From a virus, in IMG/VR virus record IMGVR_UViG_3300042934_000458, positions 1-30,026 of that record: a DNA stretch of 30,026 nucleotides; one strand, written 5' to 3'. How positions within the stretch are numbered: the first letter of the stretch is position 1; every line of letters begins with the position of its first letter. The position numbers were made by a program, and so were the translations under genes. Under the pieces are notes generated by a model. The model worked only from the letters and a program-made list of their open reading frames with translations. It was not told the DNA's origin and made no database searches. This document shows positions 12,154 to 20,121 of this stretch, piece after piece.

Positions 12154-12446
12154 AACAGAGCAGACTGACCAGGGCGGCGCGCGGCCGCGAGTGCCAGGTG
12201 CGGATTCCAGGCGTATGCAACGGCAACCCCGAGACCACCGTGCTGGCGCATTACCGCATGGCCGGCACCTGTGGCGTGGGCAGCAAGCCGAACGACCTAC
12301 AGGGTGCCTGGGCGTGCAGTGCCTGCCATGATGCGTGCGACGGTCGCAGTCGGGCGATCGACCGGACCACCGCGCGCCAGTACCACGCCGAGGGCGTCAT
12401 GCGCACCCAGGCTATCCTGATCAGCGAAGGTGTAGTGGCAGCATGA
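12150..12446 (+). CDS. ybcO: YbcO-like (DUF1364) putative nuclease
   Basis: This 98-residue protein closely resembles E. coli YbcO of the DLP12 prophage along its length: AARGRECQVRIPGVCNGNPE, then VLAHYRMAGTCGVGSKPNDL and WACSACHDACDGR. Cysteines in ECQ, VCN and CSAC plus histidines in LAHYR and CHD suggest a metal-bound HNH-like nuclease fold, as proposed for the family. The GTG start at 12150 overlaps the upstream stop (GTGA), and its stop overlaps the RusA start (ATGA). Lying in a recombination cluster beside RusA, it probably processes DNA structures. The substrate is unknown. Confidence 0.9.
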   Translation: MKQSRLTRAARGRECQVRIPGVCNGNPETTVLAHYRMAGTCGVGSKPNDLQGAWACSACHDACDGRSRAIDRTTARQYHAEGVMRTQAILISEGVVAA

Positions 12447-12805
12447 GCGAACTGACCCTTCCATGGCCGCCAGCCGCATGCAGCCCGAACGCTCGGGTGC
12501 ATTGGGCGAGGAAGAGCAATGCCGCCAAAGCCTACCGTTACGCGTGCTTCCTGCTGGCCAAGCAGGCGGGCATGCAGGCACCCAAGGGTGATGCACTGCT
12601 GCTGATCGAGTTCGTGCCGCCCGATCGGCGCCGACGCGACGACGACAACCTGCTGGCGATGTTCAAGGCGGGCCGCGATGGCCTGGCCGACGCCCTAGGC
12701 ATCGATGACAACGTGTTTGCTACGCAGATCAGGGTCAGCAAGGAAGCGACCAAGGGTGGCGCCGTGCGTGTGCGCATCCAGGCGATCGAAGGCCCAGCAG
12801 GATGA
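12443..12805 (+). CDS. rusA: RusA-type Holliday junction resolvase
   Basis: This 120-residue protein has the usual RusA length. RusA is a homodimeric endonuclease that resolves Holliday junctions formed during phage recombination and replication. The acidic catalytic signature is intact: RRRDDDNLLAMFKAGRDGLA followed by DALGIDDNVF, covering the three metal-binding aspartates of the family. The N-terminal LPWPPAACSPNARVHW also matches. The start overlaps the YbcO-like stop by ATGA, and its stop overlaps the next start. Confidence 0.96.
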   Translation: MSELTLPWPPAACSPNARVHWARKSNAAKAYRYACFLLAKQAGMQAPKGDALLLIEFVPPDRRRRDDDNLLAMFKAGRDGLADALGIDDNVFATQIRVSKEATKGGAVRVRIQAIEGPAG

Positions 12806-13119
12806 AGAAGAGCCACGGGCCTGCCTTGCGCAAGGTGATGCTCGAGCTGGCGCCGTGCACCTGGTGCCGGGGCGAGGGGATCACCCGTGGCGTCTTCCAC
12901 GATCTGGCCTGTGACCAGTGCAACGCCTCCGGGTGGGTAGCCGCTGCCACAGGCGAGGCGGTACCGCTCGAGGAGCTGGTGACCCAACTAAACATGAAGC
13001 TGCGTGCCATGACCAGGCAGCTCGAGCAAGCGACCAAGCGTCAACCAGATGGTGCTGGCGCGGACTATCGAACGAACAACCGCCGCGGTGCCGGCGGAAC
13101 GAACTACACCGGGGATTGA
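12802..13119 (+). CDS. Small DnaJ-type zinc-finger phage protein
   Basis: This 105-residue protein contains two CxxC pairs (CTWCRGEG at about residue 19 and CDQCNASG at about 37). The spacing and Gly pattern resemble half of a DnaJ zinc finger, so one zinc ion is probably bound. A helical, Gln-rich segment (about 55-80) and a polar tail follow. Similar small zinc-binding proteins are common between recombination genes and Q in lambdoid phages; their function is not established. The start overlaps the rusA stop (ATGA). Confidence 0.75.
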   Translation: MKKSHGPALRKVMLELAPCTWCRGEGITRGVFHDLACDQCNASGWVAAATGEAVPLEELVTQLNMKLRAMTRQLEQATKRQPDGAGADYRTNNRRGAGGTNYTGD

Positions 13120-13125
13120 AGACCA

Positions 13126-13515
13126 ATGAAGAAAAGAACCTACACCGACAAGCCCTTGGGCGATACCGAGTACATGCTCGAGCAATGGGGGTGGTGGCGC
13201 ATGAGCGAGATGGGCGTTCCTCGGTACGTTTCACCGCTATACGCGCTAATGCGCGACAACGTTCCCAGTGTGGGAGGCATCCGCCAGCATGTGATTACGG
13301 ACGATCTGGCGCTTGTGGTAGACGGCGCAGTTGCCCGCTTGACGAAGCGCAACCAGCAGATGGGTGACTTCGTATGGGCATATTACGGCTCGAAGCATCC
13401 GGCGATTCGAGTTGGCAGGGAGGCCGGTATGTCGGAGCGCAAGGCGCGCGAGATCATCCGGACAGGTGTTGCATGGATCGATTGCGCGCTTGAAGAATTC
13501 AGGGAAGCTGCATAA
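13126..13515 (+). CDS. Q-type late antiterminator family protein
   Basis: This 129-residue protein resembles the short antitermination Q families of phages: an aromatic N-terminus (YMLEQWGWWRMSEMGVPRYV) and a C-terminal HTH-like part (HPAIRVGREAGMSERKAREI). Located last in the rightward early operon and before late genes, it would modify RNA polymerase at the late promoter to permit transcription of the structural genes. The start ATG at 13126 lacks a strong ribosome site but follows the previous stop by only six bases. The late promoter it would act on is not clearly visible. Confidence 0.75.
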   Translation: MKKRTYTDKPLGDTEYMLEQWGWWRMSEMGVPRYVSPLYALMRDNVPSVGGIRQHVITDDLALVVDGAVARLTKRNQQMGDFVWAYYGSKHPAIRVGREAGMSERKAREIIRTGVAWIDCALEEFREAA

Positions 13516-13580
13516 AAGTTCTATGCGGGCGGATAAACAGCTGTTTTCATAGCAGCGTGTCCAGCTTGACAGCGCGACAC

Positions 13581-13608
13581 AATAAAGCCCTGACCCTGCG
13601 GCCGGGGC
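13581..13608 (-). terminator. Possible terminator of the minus-strand moron
   Basis: On the minus strand GCCCC and GGGC (13587-13608) close an imperfect hairpin followed by TTTATT, 30 bases past the stop of the gene at 13638. The stem is short, so this is a moderate call. The surrounding gap (13516-13637) shows also a perfect AAACAGCTGTTT palindrome at 13535-13546 and no gene. Confidence 0.4.
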
Positions 13609-13637
13609 ATTAAGCATTTACTGCAAGCAGCGACTCC

Positions 13638-13976
13638 TCATTCCAGCAGTTTGGCAACCGCTGGAGCCCTGCATCTAGGGTCAAGACGCGCCAATACAGA
13701 GAGGCCTTTGGAGGTCAGGATGTGGCTCGCTCCGAATCTGTACTGACGGTCATGGACTAAATCGTGCTCTATAAGCCAGATAAGTACTCTCCTGAGCTCG
13801 GTGTCTAGTTCATTCCATTCGGCTGAAAAAACCCGCCCGCCACCCGCGTCGAAGCTCGGTTCTTCGTTACTGAGTCCTGTTTCCTTAGGATCTATGTAAT
13901 GAGGTGCAGGAAATGCTTCATATAAAGCAATCAGGATTCTCTGCGCAAGCTCGTCAAATCTTTTGATATCTGCCAT
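13638..13976 (-). CDS. Minus-strand moron with winged-helix-like C-terminus (112 aa)
   Basis: I do not recognise this 112-residue protein by family. It starts with a helical segment (FDELAQRILIALYEAFPAPH), followed by an acidic middle and a C-terminal pattern typical of winged helices (RRVLIWLIEHDLVHDRQYRF, then HILTSKGLSVLARL). The ATG at 13976 follows GGAGG at eight bases; the in-frame GTG at 13991 lies upstream of that site. It is transcribed against the flanking early and late operons, has its own probable terminator and separates Q from the next genes. That is the hallmark of a moron expressed in the lysogen. Its tail resembles in outline that of the cargo protein at 2624-3334. Confidence 0.7.
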   Translation of the reverse strand: MADIKRFDELAQRILIALYEAFPAPHYIDPKETGLSNEEPSFDAGGGRVFSAEWNELDTELRRVLIWLIEHDLVHDRQYRFGASHILTSKGLSVLARLDPRCRAPAVAKLLE

Positions 13977-14171
13977 ACGTGCGACCTCCACATTTCAAGA
14001 GAACTGAAGATAGCACAAGGCCAGTCTTTGGGGCGGCCTCTTGCGCAAACAATGAATGTAAAGGCGCTGGGCATTACCTGCTCTTCTGTGGATGGCTTCG
14101 TTGCTGGTTATGTCATCTCTATCTTCCAAGCATCGGCACTTGTCGGAGCTTTTTCGTTTCTGGAGTACTCA

Positions 14172-14543
14172 ATGGACCCGACTGACCTCGGCCCAGGCAC
14201 AGTCACCTGGCTGGGCGGCACGGGCACCGTACTACTGGGCGGCTTCCTATGGCTACGCAAGTGGCTTTCTAGGGACGCAACCGACAGAGCCATGGATACC
14301 GCCGACATCGGCGTGGTTCGGCGCCTTAATGAGCTGCTCGACATCGAGCGCGAGGCTCGCAAGCAGTCCGAAGCGCGTGCCGATCAGTTCGCCAAGGAGC
14401 GGAATGATCTGGCCGCCCTGGTTGGTCGCATGGAAGGCAAGATCGAAGCCCTCACCAGCCAGGTGGGTCAGCTCACCGAACGCGTGACACTTCAAAGCGA
14501 GGAGATCGCCCGCCTTCGCACCAAGCTCGGAGGTATGTCGTGA
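14172..14543 (+). CDS. Membrane-anchored coiled-coil protein (123 aa)
   Basis: This 123-residue protein has one N-terminal hydrophobic segment (about residues 10-27, VTWLGGTGTVLLGGFLWL) and a long charged coiled coil (about 45-118). I chose ATG 14172 because GGAG lies six bases upstream. An in-frame extension back to 14028 would add a second hydrophobic stretch and cannot be excluded. It is followed by a second membrane/coiled-coil gene overlapping its stop. Position between Q and the terminase could point to a lysis-related role (holin or spanin type), but there is no recognisable endolysin here. Function unknown. Confidence 0.7.
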   Translation: MDPTDLGPGTVTWLGGTGTVLLGGFLWLRKWLSRDATDRAMDTADIGVVRRLNELLDIEREARKQSEARADQFAKERNDLAALVGRMEGKIEALTSQVGQLTERVTLQSEEIARLRTKLGGMS

Positions 14544-14872
14544 TGGACAGATGCGCATGGGAATTCATGGCCCGCCGCTGGTGGCGCCGGGTTGAGGTGT
14601 GGGTCATTGCCCTGCTGCTAGTGGTCGGTGGCGGCTTCGGCGGGTACCAGCTGGCGCAATGGTCGCTGGCCAAGGCCTACCTGGAGCAGGTAGCTGAGGT
14701 GCGCAGAGCCTACGATGCCGCGACCGAGCAGCGCGACCTGCGCCTGGATGACCTGGCGCGCCAGACCGGTACCGCCATCGCCAAGGCCTCGAAGGCCGCA
14801 ACCACCGCCACTCAGGCCGCCGACAAGGCAGACGAAGCACTCAGCCGCGTACAGAGCGAGGATCGACCATGA
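14540..14872 (+). CDS. Membrane-anchored protein with Ala-rich coiled coil (110 aa)
   Basis: This 110-residue protein has a basic N-terminus (MARRWWRRVEVW), one transmembrane segment (about residues 20-42, WVIALLLVVGGGFGGYQLAQ) and an Ala/Lys-rich helical domain (about 48-105). This type II layout is compatible with an inner-membrane spanin, although no lipoprotein partner gene is nested in or next to it. It may be translated from GTG 14540 or ATG 14543; GGAGG at 14529-14533 serves both. It is coupled to the genes on both sides by overlaps (GTGA, ATGA). Confidence 0.7.
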   Translation: MMDRCAWEFMARRWWRRVEVWVIALLLVVGGGFGGYQLAQWSLAKAYLEQVAEVRRAYDAATEQRDLRLDDLARQTGTAIAKASKAATTATQAADKADEALSRVQSEDRP

Positions 14873-15063
14873 GCACCACGTCGTTGCAGAAGCACCTGGG
14901 CAGCCTGCTGGCTGACCTGCTGGCCGAGCAGCAGAAACAGACCGCGCTGCTTGAGCAGATCGCGACCGGCCAGCTGGCGCTGATCGAAGCGCTGGCCGAT
15001 GACGAGGGCGAAGACCCTGACGCACCGCCACGCACCTACCTGGACGGCACACCATGCCGCTGA
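14869..15063 (+). CDS. Small acidic helical phage protein (64 aa)
   Basis: I do not recognise this 64-residue protein. A leucine-heptad helix (LGSLLADLLAEQQKQTALLE) suggests a short coiled coil, and an acidic Asp/Glu/Pro-rich tail follows. The start overlaps the upstream stop as ATGA, and its end overlaps the HNH gene start by ten bases. It is part of the cluster leading into the packaging genes. Confidence 0.65.
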   Translation: MSTTSLQKHLGSLLADLLAEQQKQTALLEQIATGQLALIEALADDEGEDPDAPPRTYLDGTPCR

Positions 15064-15434
15064 GGCCGCAGCGTCCATGCCGCGCCCAGGGCTGCCGGGC
15101 GCTGCACCGCAACGCCAATGGCCACTGTGATGCCCATGCCGACCAGGTGAAGAGCTACGCCAGGGAGAAGCCCCGCGAGAGTTCGACATCCAGGGGCTAC
15201 GGCTACAAGTGGCAGCAGGCCCGCGCTGGGTGGCTGGCCAAGCATCCGCTGTGCGTGCAGTGCCAGGCGCGCGGCCTGGTCGTCGAGGCGACCGACGTCG
15301 ACCACATCGTCCCGCACAAGGGCGACATGACCGTGTTCTGGGACCGGTCGAAGTGGCAGAGCCTGTGTGCCTCCTGCCACTCGGCCAAGACGGCCCGAGA
15401 GGACGGTGGATTCGGCAATCGTCAAGGGGTTTGA
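15054..15434 (+). CDS. HNH endonuclease adjacent to terminase
   Basis: This 126-residue HNH endonuclease has the core VDHIVPHKGDMTVFWDRSKW followed by LCASCHSAKTAR, with zinc-binding CxxC pairs (CVQC and CASC) as in HK97 gp74-like enzymes. In cos phages such HNH proteins sit just before the small terminase and are needed with it for specific cleavage during DNA packaging. The start at 15054 overlaps the previous gene by ten bases. The next gene begins after a 178-base non-coding gap that is the likely cos site. Confidence 0.93.
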   Translation: MPLRPQRPCRAQGCRALHRNANGHCDAHADQVKSYAREKPRESSTSRGYGYKWQQARAGWLAKHPLCVQCQARGLVVEATDVDHIVPHKGDMTVFWDRSKWQSLCASCHSAKTAREDGGFGNRQGV

Positions 15435-15612
15435 TCGAAAAATGCACAGAAATGGTGCGAAATCGGTCGATTTTGGTCGAAAATGACCGAAATGAGAGGA
15501 ATTCTCATTTTTGGGGGTGGGGAGGGGTCAAAGTTCACGGATTTTCGTTTCTAGACCGCGCCCTCAGTCGTTTTTTTACACCCGCGAAATATAAAGTTTA
15601 GTGGAGGCGCCG
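15435..15612. other. Non-coding gap, putative cos region
   Basis: This gap holds no gene. It has a repeated GGTCGA/GACCGA pattern (15465-15490), a TGAGA/TCTCA inverted repeat around a GAATTC core (15493-15507), a G-rich run (15511-15528) and an AT-rich end before the small terminase. In HK97-type phages the cohesive-end site lies between HNH and terS, so packaging initiation here is likely. The exact nick positions cannot be read from the sequence. Confidence 0.5.
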
Positions 15613-16095
15613 ATGCCAGGGGTTGCCGGGCGCTCTGGCCGTCGCCCAAAACCCACGGCCAAGAAGGTGCTGGCGGGGAATCCCGGCAAGCGCAAGCTCA
15701 ACACCGACGAGCCTGACTTCTCTCTGGTGACCAACGTCGACCCGCCCGAGTGGCTGGGCGAGCACGCCACCAGGGTGTGGCAGATGATCGTGCCCGAGCT
15801 GCTCAGCGCGAAGGTGCTGGCGCTCACTGACCTGCACAACGTCGAAGCCTTCTGCACGGCGTATGGCAACTGGCGCAAGGCCCAGGAGTACGTGCAAGAC
15901 CACGGCCCTGTGGTCGCTGGCGCCACTGGCGGGCCGGTGAAGAACCCGGCACTGACCGCAGCCAACGAGGCCATGCGGCAGATGGTCACCTTCGGCTCGA
16001 TGCTGGGCCTGGACCCTGCCAGCCGGAGCCGGATCATCGGCGGCAACAAGCAGAAAACGACCAACCCCTTCGCCGGCCTCTTGAGTGACCCATGA
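15613..16095 (+). CDS. terS: Terminase small subunit, P27 family
   Basis: This 160-residue P27-type small terminase recognises the packaging site and regulates the large subunit. The basic N-terminus ([20 protein letters not shown]), the central helical block ([20 protein letters not shown]) and the C-terminal [15 protein letters not shown] are characteristic of the family. ATG 15613 was chosen because GGAGG lies six bases upstream. It is coupled to terL by ATGA. Confidence 0.93.
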   Translation: MPGVAGRSGRRPKPTAKKVLAGNPGKRKLNTDEPDFSLVTNVDPPEWLGEHATRVWQMIVPELLSAKVLALTDLHNVEAFCTAYGNWRKAQEYVQDHGPVVAGATGGPVKNPALTAANEAMRQMVTFGSMLGLDPASRSRIIGGNKQKTTNPFAGLLSDP

Positions 16096-17816
16096 CCAGG
16101 ACCAAGTACACCAACGTCGAGAAGGCGATGGTGTGGGCGAAGTCCGTCCTCAAGGGCAAGTTTCCGGCGTGCCGCTACATCCATCAGGCGATCGAGCGGC
16201 ACTTCGAAGACATCGCGGCCAGCAAGTCCAAGAGCTACCCCTACAAGTTCGACCCGGCCAAGGCCGAGAAGAAGCTGCGGCTGATGCAGCTGCTGCCGCA
16301 CACGAAAGGCGAGTGGGCCTTCAAGCGGCAGCTGATCACCCTGGAGCCGTGGCAGCTGTTCGGCCTGGCCTGCACCTTCGGGTGGGTGCGGAAGAAGGGC
16401 GGGTACCGGCGCTTCCGCGAGAGCTACTGGGAGGTGCCGCGCAAGAACGGCAAGTCGGTGATCGCCGCCGGCGTCGGCATCAGCATGTTCGTCGCCGACA
16501 ACGAGTTCGGCGCCGAGGTTTACTCCGGCGCGACCACTGAGAAACAGGCGTGGGAGGTGTTTCGCCCGGCCAGGCTGATGGTCAGTCGCTCGGCCATGCT
16601 GATCGAGGCGGCAGGTATCGAGGTGAACGCCTCGAACCTGAACATCCCGTCCAACGGCAGCCGCTTCGAGCCGCTGATCGGCAACCCTGGTGACGGTGCA
16701 TCGCCGTCCTGCGCGATCATCGACGAATTCCACGAACACGACAGCGCAGCCCAGTACGACACCATGCTCACCGGCATGGGCGCCCGCCGCCAGCCGCTGA
16801 TGTTCATCATCACCACGGCCGGCGCGAACATCGAGGGCCCGTGCTACGACAAGCGCCGCCAGGTCATCGAGATGCTGAACGGCACCGTCCCTGATGACGA
16901 GCTGTTCGGCTACATCTGGACCCTGGACGAGGGCGACGACTGGACCGACCCGAAGAACCTGGCCAAGGCCAACCCCTGCATGGGGGTGTCGGTGTTCCAG
17001 GAGTACCTGGAGAGCCAGCTGGCCAGGGCCATCAGGTCGGCCCGCTTCACCAACACTTTCAAGACCAAGCACCTGAATCTGTGGGTCAGCGCGAAGGCCG
17101 GCTTCTTCAACATGGAGAGCTGGAAGGCGTGCGAGGACACAAGCCTCACGCTCGAGCAGTTCGAGGGGCAGGAGTGGGTGGCCGGGTTCGACCTGGCGCG
17201 CAAGCTCGACATGAACTCACGCGCCCGGCTGTTCTGGCGGGAGATCGACGGAAAGATCCATTACTACAGCGTGGCGCCGGCCTTCTGGGTCCCAGAGGAC
17301 ACGGCCAACGACGTCGACAACAAACGCATGACCGAGCGCTTCCAGGCCTGGATCAACACCGGCCACCTGCACACCACGCCCGGCGCCGAAGTGGACTATC
17401 GCGAGATCCTCGAGGACACCAAAGAGGCCAACCACCTGGCGCCAATCAGGGAAAGCCCGATCGACCCCCATGGCGCCACAGGCCTCAGCCATGACCTGGA
17501 CGACGAAGGCTTCAACCCGATCACCATCACGCAGAACTACACCAACATGTCGGACGCCATGAAGGAGCTGGAGGCGGCCATCGAGGCCGGGCGCTTCCAC
17601 CACGATGGCAACCCCATCATGACCTGGTGCATCAGCAACGTGATCGGCAAGTTCCTGCCCGGCAACGACGACGTGGTGCGCCCGATCAAGCAGGGCGACG
17701 ACAACAAGATCGACGGCGCCGTGGCGCTGATCATGGCCATCGGCTCTGTGCTGCGTCTCGCCCAGGCGCCCAGTAACGACGGCTTCTTCGAAAATCCCAT
17801 CATGGTAGGAATCTAA
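16092..17816 (+). CDS. terL: Terminase large subunit
   Basis: This 574-residue packaging motor has an N-terminal ATPase with a Walker A-like VPRKNGKS (residues 115-122) and a Walker [11 protein letters not shown] (D211, E212). A motif III-like TTAG (about residues 240-245) follows, then a C-terminal nuclease-like domain with acidic residues ([11 protein letters not shown] and the [14 protein letters not shown] end typical of HK97-type TerL). It cuts concatemers and pumps DNA into proheads. The start overlaps terS; the stop overlaps the portal start (TAATG). Confidence 0.97.
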   Translation: MTRTKYTNVEKAMVWAKSVLKGKFPACRYIHQAIERHFEDIAASKSKSYPYKFDPAKAEKKLRLMQLLPHTKGEWAFKRQLITLEPWQLFGLACTFGWVRKKGGYRRFRESYWEVPRKNGKSVIAAGVGISMFVADNEFGAEVYSGATTEKQAWEVFRPARLMVSRSAMLIEAAGIEVNASNLNIPSNGSRFEPLIGNPGDGASPSCAIIDEFHEHDSAAQYDTMLTGMGARRQPLMFIITTAGANIEGPCYDKRRQVIEMLNGTVPDDELFGYIWTLDEGDDWTDPKNLAKANPCMGVSVFQEYLESQLARAIRSARFTNTFKTKHLNLWVSAKAGFFNMESWKACEDTSLTLEQFEGQEWVAGFDLARKLDMNSRARLFWREIDGKIHYYSVAPAFWVPEDTANDVDNKRMTERFQAWINTGHLHTTPGAEVDYREILEDTKEANHLAPIRESPIDPHGATGLSHDLDDEGFNPITITQNYTNMSDAMKELEAAIEAGRFHHDGNPIMTWCISNVIGKFLPGNDDVVRPIKQGDDNKIDGAVALIMAIGSVLRLAQAPSNDGFFENPIMVGI

Positions 17817-19216
17817 TGGCCCGCGAGAAAAAACCAGGTCGGGTCAAGTCCGCGCTGCTGGACTGGCTCGGCGTGCCGGTCGGTCTCGCCGACGGCTCAT
17901 TCTGGCAAGAGTGGTTCGGCACCTCTGCTAGCGGCAAGCATGTCAGCGTCGACAAGGCGCTGCAGCTCTCTACCGTATGGGCCTGCGTCAGGCTGCTGTC
18001 GGAGTCGGTTTCCACGCTGCCGCTGCGGTTCTACCGGCGGATGCCGGATGGATCGCGCGAGCAAGCCAAGGACCACCCGCTGTACCGGTTGCTTTGCCGG
18101 GTGCCCAATGCGGAGATGACCCCGCAACGCTTCATGCTGCTGGTTGTCGCCAGCCTGTGCCTTCGCGGGAACGCCTTCGTCGAGAAGAAGATGATCGGCC
18201 AGCGGGTGGTTGCCCTTGTGCCGTTGTTGCCCCAGCACATGACGGTGAAGCGCCAGGACAATGGCCGCTTGCAGTACAAGTACAGCGAGAAGGGCCAGGT
18301 TCGAGAGATCCCTGAAAAGAACCTGATGCACATCCGTGCGTTCGGCTTGGACGGGGTCAGTGGCATGCTTCCCGTCACCACCGGCCGAGAAATTTTCGGC
18401 TCGGCCATGGCGGCCGAAGAGGCCGCTGCAAAGGTCTTTGCCCAGGGCATGCAGGCGTCCGGCATCCTGAGCAGCGACACTGACCTCAAGCCCGCGCAGC
18501 GCGAGCAACTGCGCGCAAGCCTCACAGCGTTCATGGGTTCAACCAACGCCGGCAAGATCATGGTGGCCGAGGCTGGCTTGAAGTATCAGGGGATCACGAT
18601 GAACCCTGAGGCTGCACAGATGCTCGAGTCCCGATCGTTCAACGTCGAGGAAATTTGCCGCTGGTTCCGTGTCCCGCCCTTCATGGTGGGGCACATGGAC
18701 AAGCAGTCGAGCTGGGCATCGTCCGTTGAAGCGCAGAACCTGCACTTCTTGACCAACAGCCTTCGCCCGCTGCTGGTCAACATCGAGCAGGAAATTACCC
18801 GCTGCTTGATCGGCGACCTCGATGCCGACGAGTACTTCGCCGAGTTCGCTGTTGAAGGCCTGCTGCGCGCTGACAGCGCAGGGCGGGGCGCCTGGTACAA
18901 CACGGCGCTGCAGAACGGTTGGATGTGCCGCAATGAGGTCCGCCGGCTGGAGAACCTGCCTCCGATTCCAGGTGGCGACACCTACACGGTGCAGTCGGCC
19001 CTTGTGCCGTTGGACCAGCTTGGCAAGCCTGCAGCTGGGGCCTCACCGGCAGCATCGGCCTTCATGCTGCGACTCGTCTCCGCCCGCAACAGCGGCGACA
19101 CGGCGGCCATCAATCAGGCCGTCGAGCTGGCGTCTCAAGCGCTGGCGTCTGGTAACCCCGATGGGCCGCTCATGGCTCACGCGCTGATATCGATGCCGCT
19201 GCTCAAAGCGGCCTGA
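17816..19216 (+). CDS. Portal protein, HK97 family
   Basis: This 466-residue HK97-type portal forms the dodecameric DNA channel at the capsid vertex. Family features include the N-terminal SVDKALQLSTVWACVRLLSE, the central VNNLMH-like IPEKNLMHIRAFGLDGVSGM and the RWFRVPPFMVGH segment with the following SSWASSVEAQNLHF. It is about 40 residues longer than HK97 gp3, mostly in an Ala/Ser-rich C-terminal tail. The ATG shares one base with the terL stop. Confidence 0.97.
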   Translation: MAREKKPGRVKSALLDWLGVPVGLADGSFWQEWFGTSASGKHVSVDKALQLSTVWACVRLLSESVSTLPLRFYRRMPDGSREQAKDHPLYRLLCRVPNAEMTPQRFMLLVVASLCLRGNAFVEKKMIGQRVVALVPLLPQHMTVKRQDNGRLQYKYSEKGQVREIPEKNLMHIRAFGLDGVSGMLPVTTGREIFGSAMAAEEAAAKVFAQGMQASGILSSDTDLKPAQREQLRASLTAFMGSTNAGKIMVAEAGLKYQGITMNPEAAQMLESRSFNVEEICRWFRVPPFMVGHMDKQSSWASSVEAQNLHFLTNSLRPLLVNIEQEITRCLIGDLDADEYFAEFAVEGLLRADSAGRGAWYNTALQNGWMCRNEVRRLENLPPIPGGDTYTVQSALVPLDQLGKPAAGASPAASAFMLRLVSARNSGDTAAINQAVELASQALASGNPDGPLMAHALISMPLLKAA

Positions 19217-19230
19217 CCTGGAGCAACCCC

Positions 19231-20106
19231 ATGACTCTCAAGACACTTCCGGCGGCGCCGGCGGTGCGGCCGCACGCGCGTGTCGAATCCGATCTGTTGC
19301 CGAAGGCCATGGAACGCTGGAATCCAGCGATCAAGGCAGCGGCTGGCGATGACTCATCGACCATCACCATGTACGACCCGATCGGCATGGACTGGTGGAG
19401 CGGTGAGGGCGTCACGGCCAAGCGCGTGAGCGCCGCGCTGCGCAGCATCGGCGACAAGGATGTGACCGTGAAAATCAATAGCCCAGGCGGCGACGTTTTC
19501 GAAGGCCTGGCAATTTACAACCTGCTCCGCGAGCACAAGGGCAAGGTGACCATCCAGGTGCTGGGCTTGGCCGCCTCGGCCGCTTCGTTCATCGCCATGG
19601 CTGGCGACGAGATCCAGATCGCCCGGGCCGGCTTCATGATGATCCACAACGCCTGGACCATCGCTGCAGGTGACCGCAACGACTTCACCGAGGTCGCCGA
19701 CTTCCTCGACCAGATCGACGCCACCTTGGCCGACATTTACTCGGTCCGCACGGGTGATGCCGCAGCGCAGATGCGCGCCCTGATGGACGTCGAGACATGG
19801 ATGGGCGGCAGTACGGCTGTCGATTCTGGCTTCGCCGACAGCCTGCTGCCTTCCGATGCGGCACAGGAAGATCCGCAGGCCTCTGCACCGCAGCAGGTCG
19901 CGGCCCGACGCCTCGACACGATCCTGGCCAAGCAGGGCATGCCGCGCTCGGAGCGCCGCTCACTGATTCAAGAACTCAAAGGGGGCACGCCTGGCGCTAC
20001 CCCCTCCGGTACGCGCAACGCTGCCGACCACCAGGCCGATCTGGCCGACCACCTCGCCGACCTACAAGCCGCCATTTCGCGGTTCTCGGCAGCAGCCACC
20101 AACTGA
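19231..20106 (+). CDS. ClpP-like prohead protease (S14 family)
   Basis: This 291-residue prohead protease removes the capsid delta domain during maturation. The ClpP fold is clear: INSPGGDVFEGLAIYNLL, catalytic Ser 116 in GLAASAASF and His 139 in MMIHNAW. The acid is probably in the D-rich helix that follows. A C-terminal extension of about 80 residues (Gln/Ala/Arg-rich) may anchor it to the prohead. GGAG upstream of the ATG supports the start. It lies between portal and capsid, as in HK97-type modules. Confidence 0.96.
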   Translation: MTLKTLPAAPAVRPHARVESDLLPKAMERWNPAIKAAAGDDSSTITMYDPIGMDWWSGEGVTAKRVSAALRSIGDKDVTVKINSPGGDVFEGLAIYNLLREHKGKVTIQVLGLAASAASFIAMAGDEIQIARAGFMMIHNAWTIAAGDRNDFTEVADFLDQIDATLADIYSVRTGDAAAQMRALMDVETWMGGSTAVDSGFADSLLPSDAAQEDPQASAPQQVAARRLDTILAKQGMPRSERRSLIQELKGGTPGATPSGTRNAADHQADLADHLADLQAAISRFSAAATN

Positions 20107-20121
20107 CCGGAGAAAATCCCC

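Noticed and set aside
14028-14171. In-frame 5' extension of the membrane/coiled-coil gene
   Set aside because: The extension reads as plausible protein with a hydrophobic stretch, but the ATG at 14172 has the clear GGAG site and the first codons upstream do not. Kept only as an alternative start.
15576-17072. A 498-codon open frame on the minus strand across the terminase genes
   Set aside because: It lies antisense to terS and terL, is full of Val/Leu/Arg/Gly/His typical of GC-rich shadow frames, lacks a ribosome site and resembles no family. It is explained by codon bias of the real genes.
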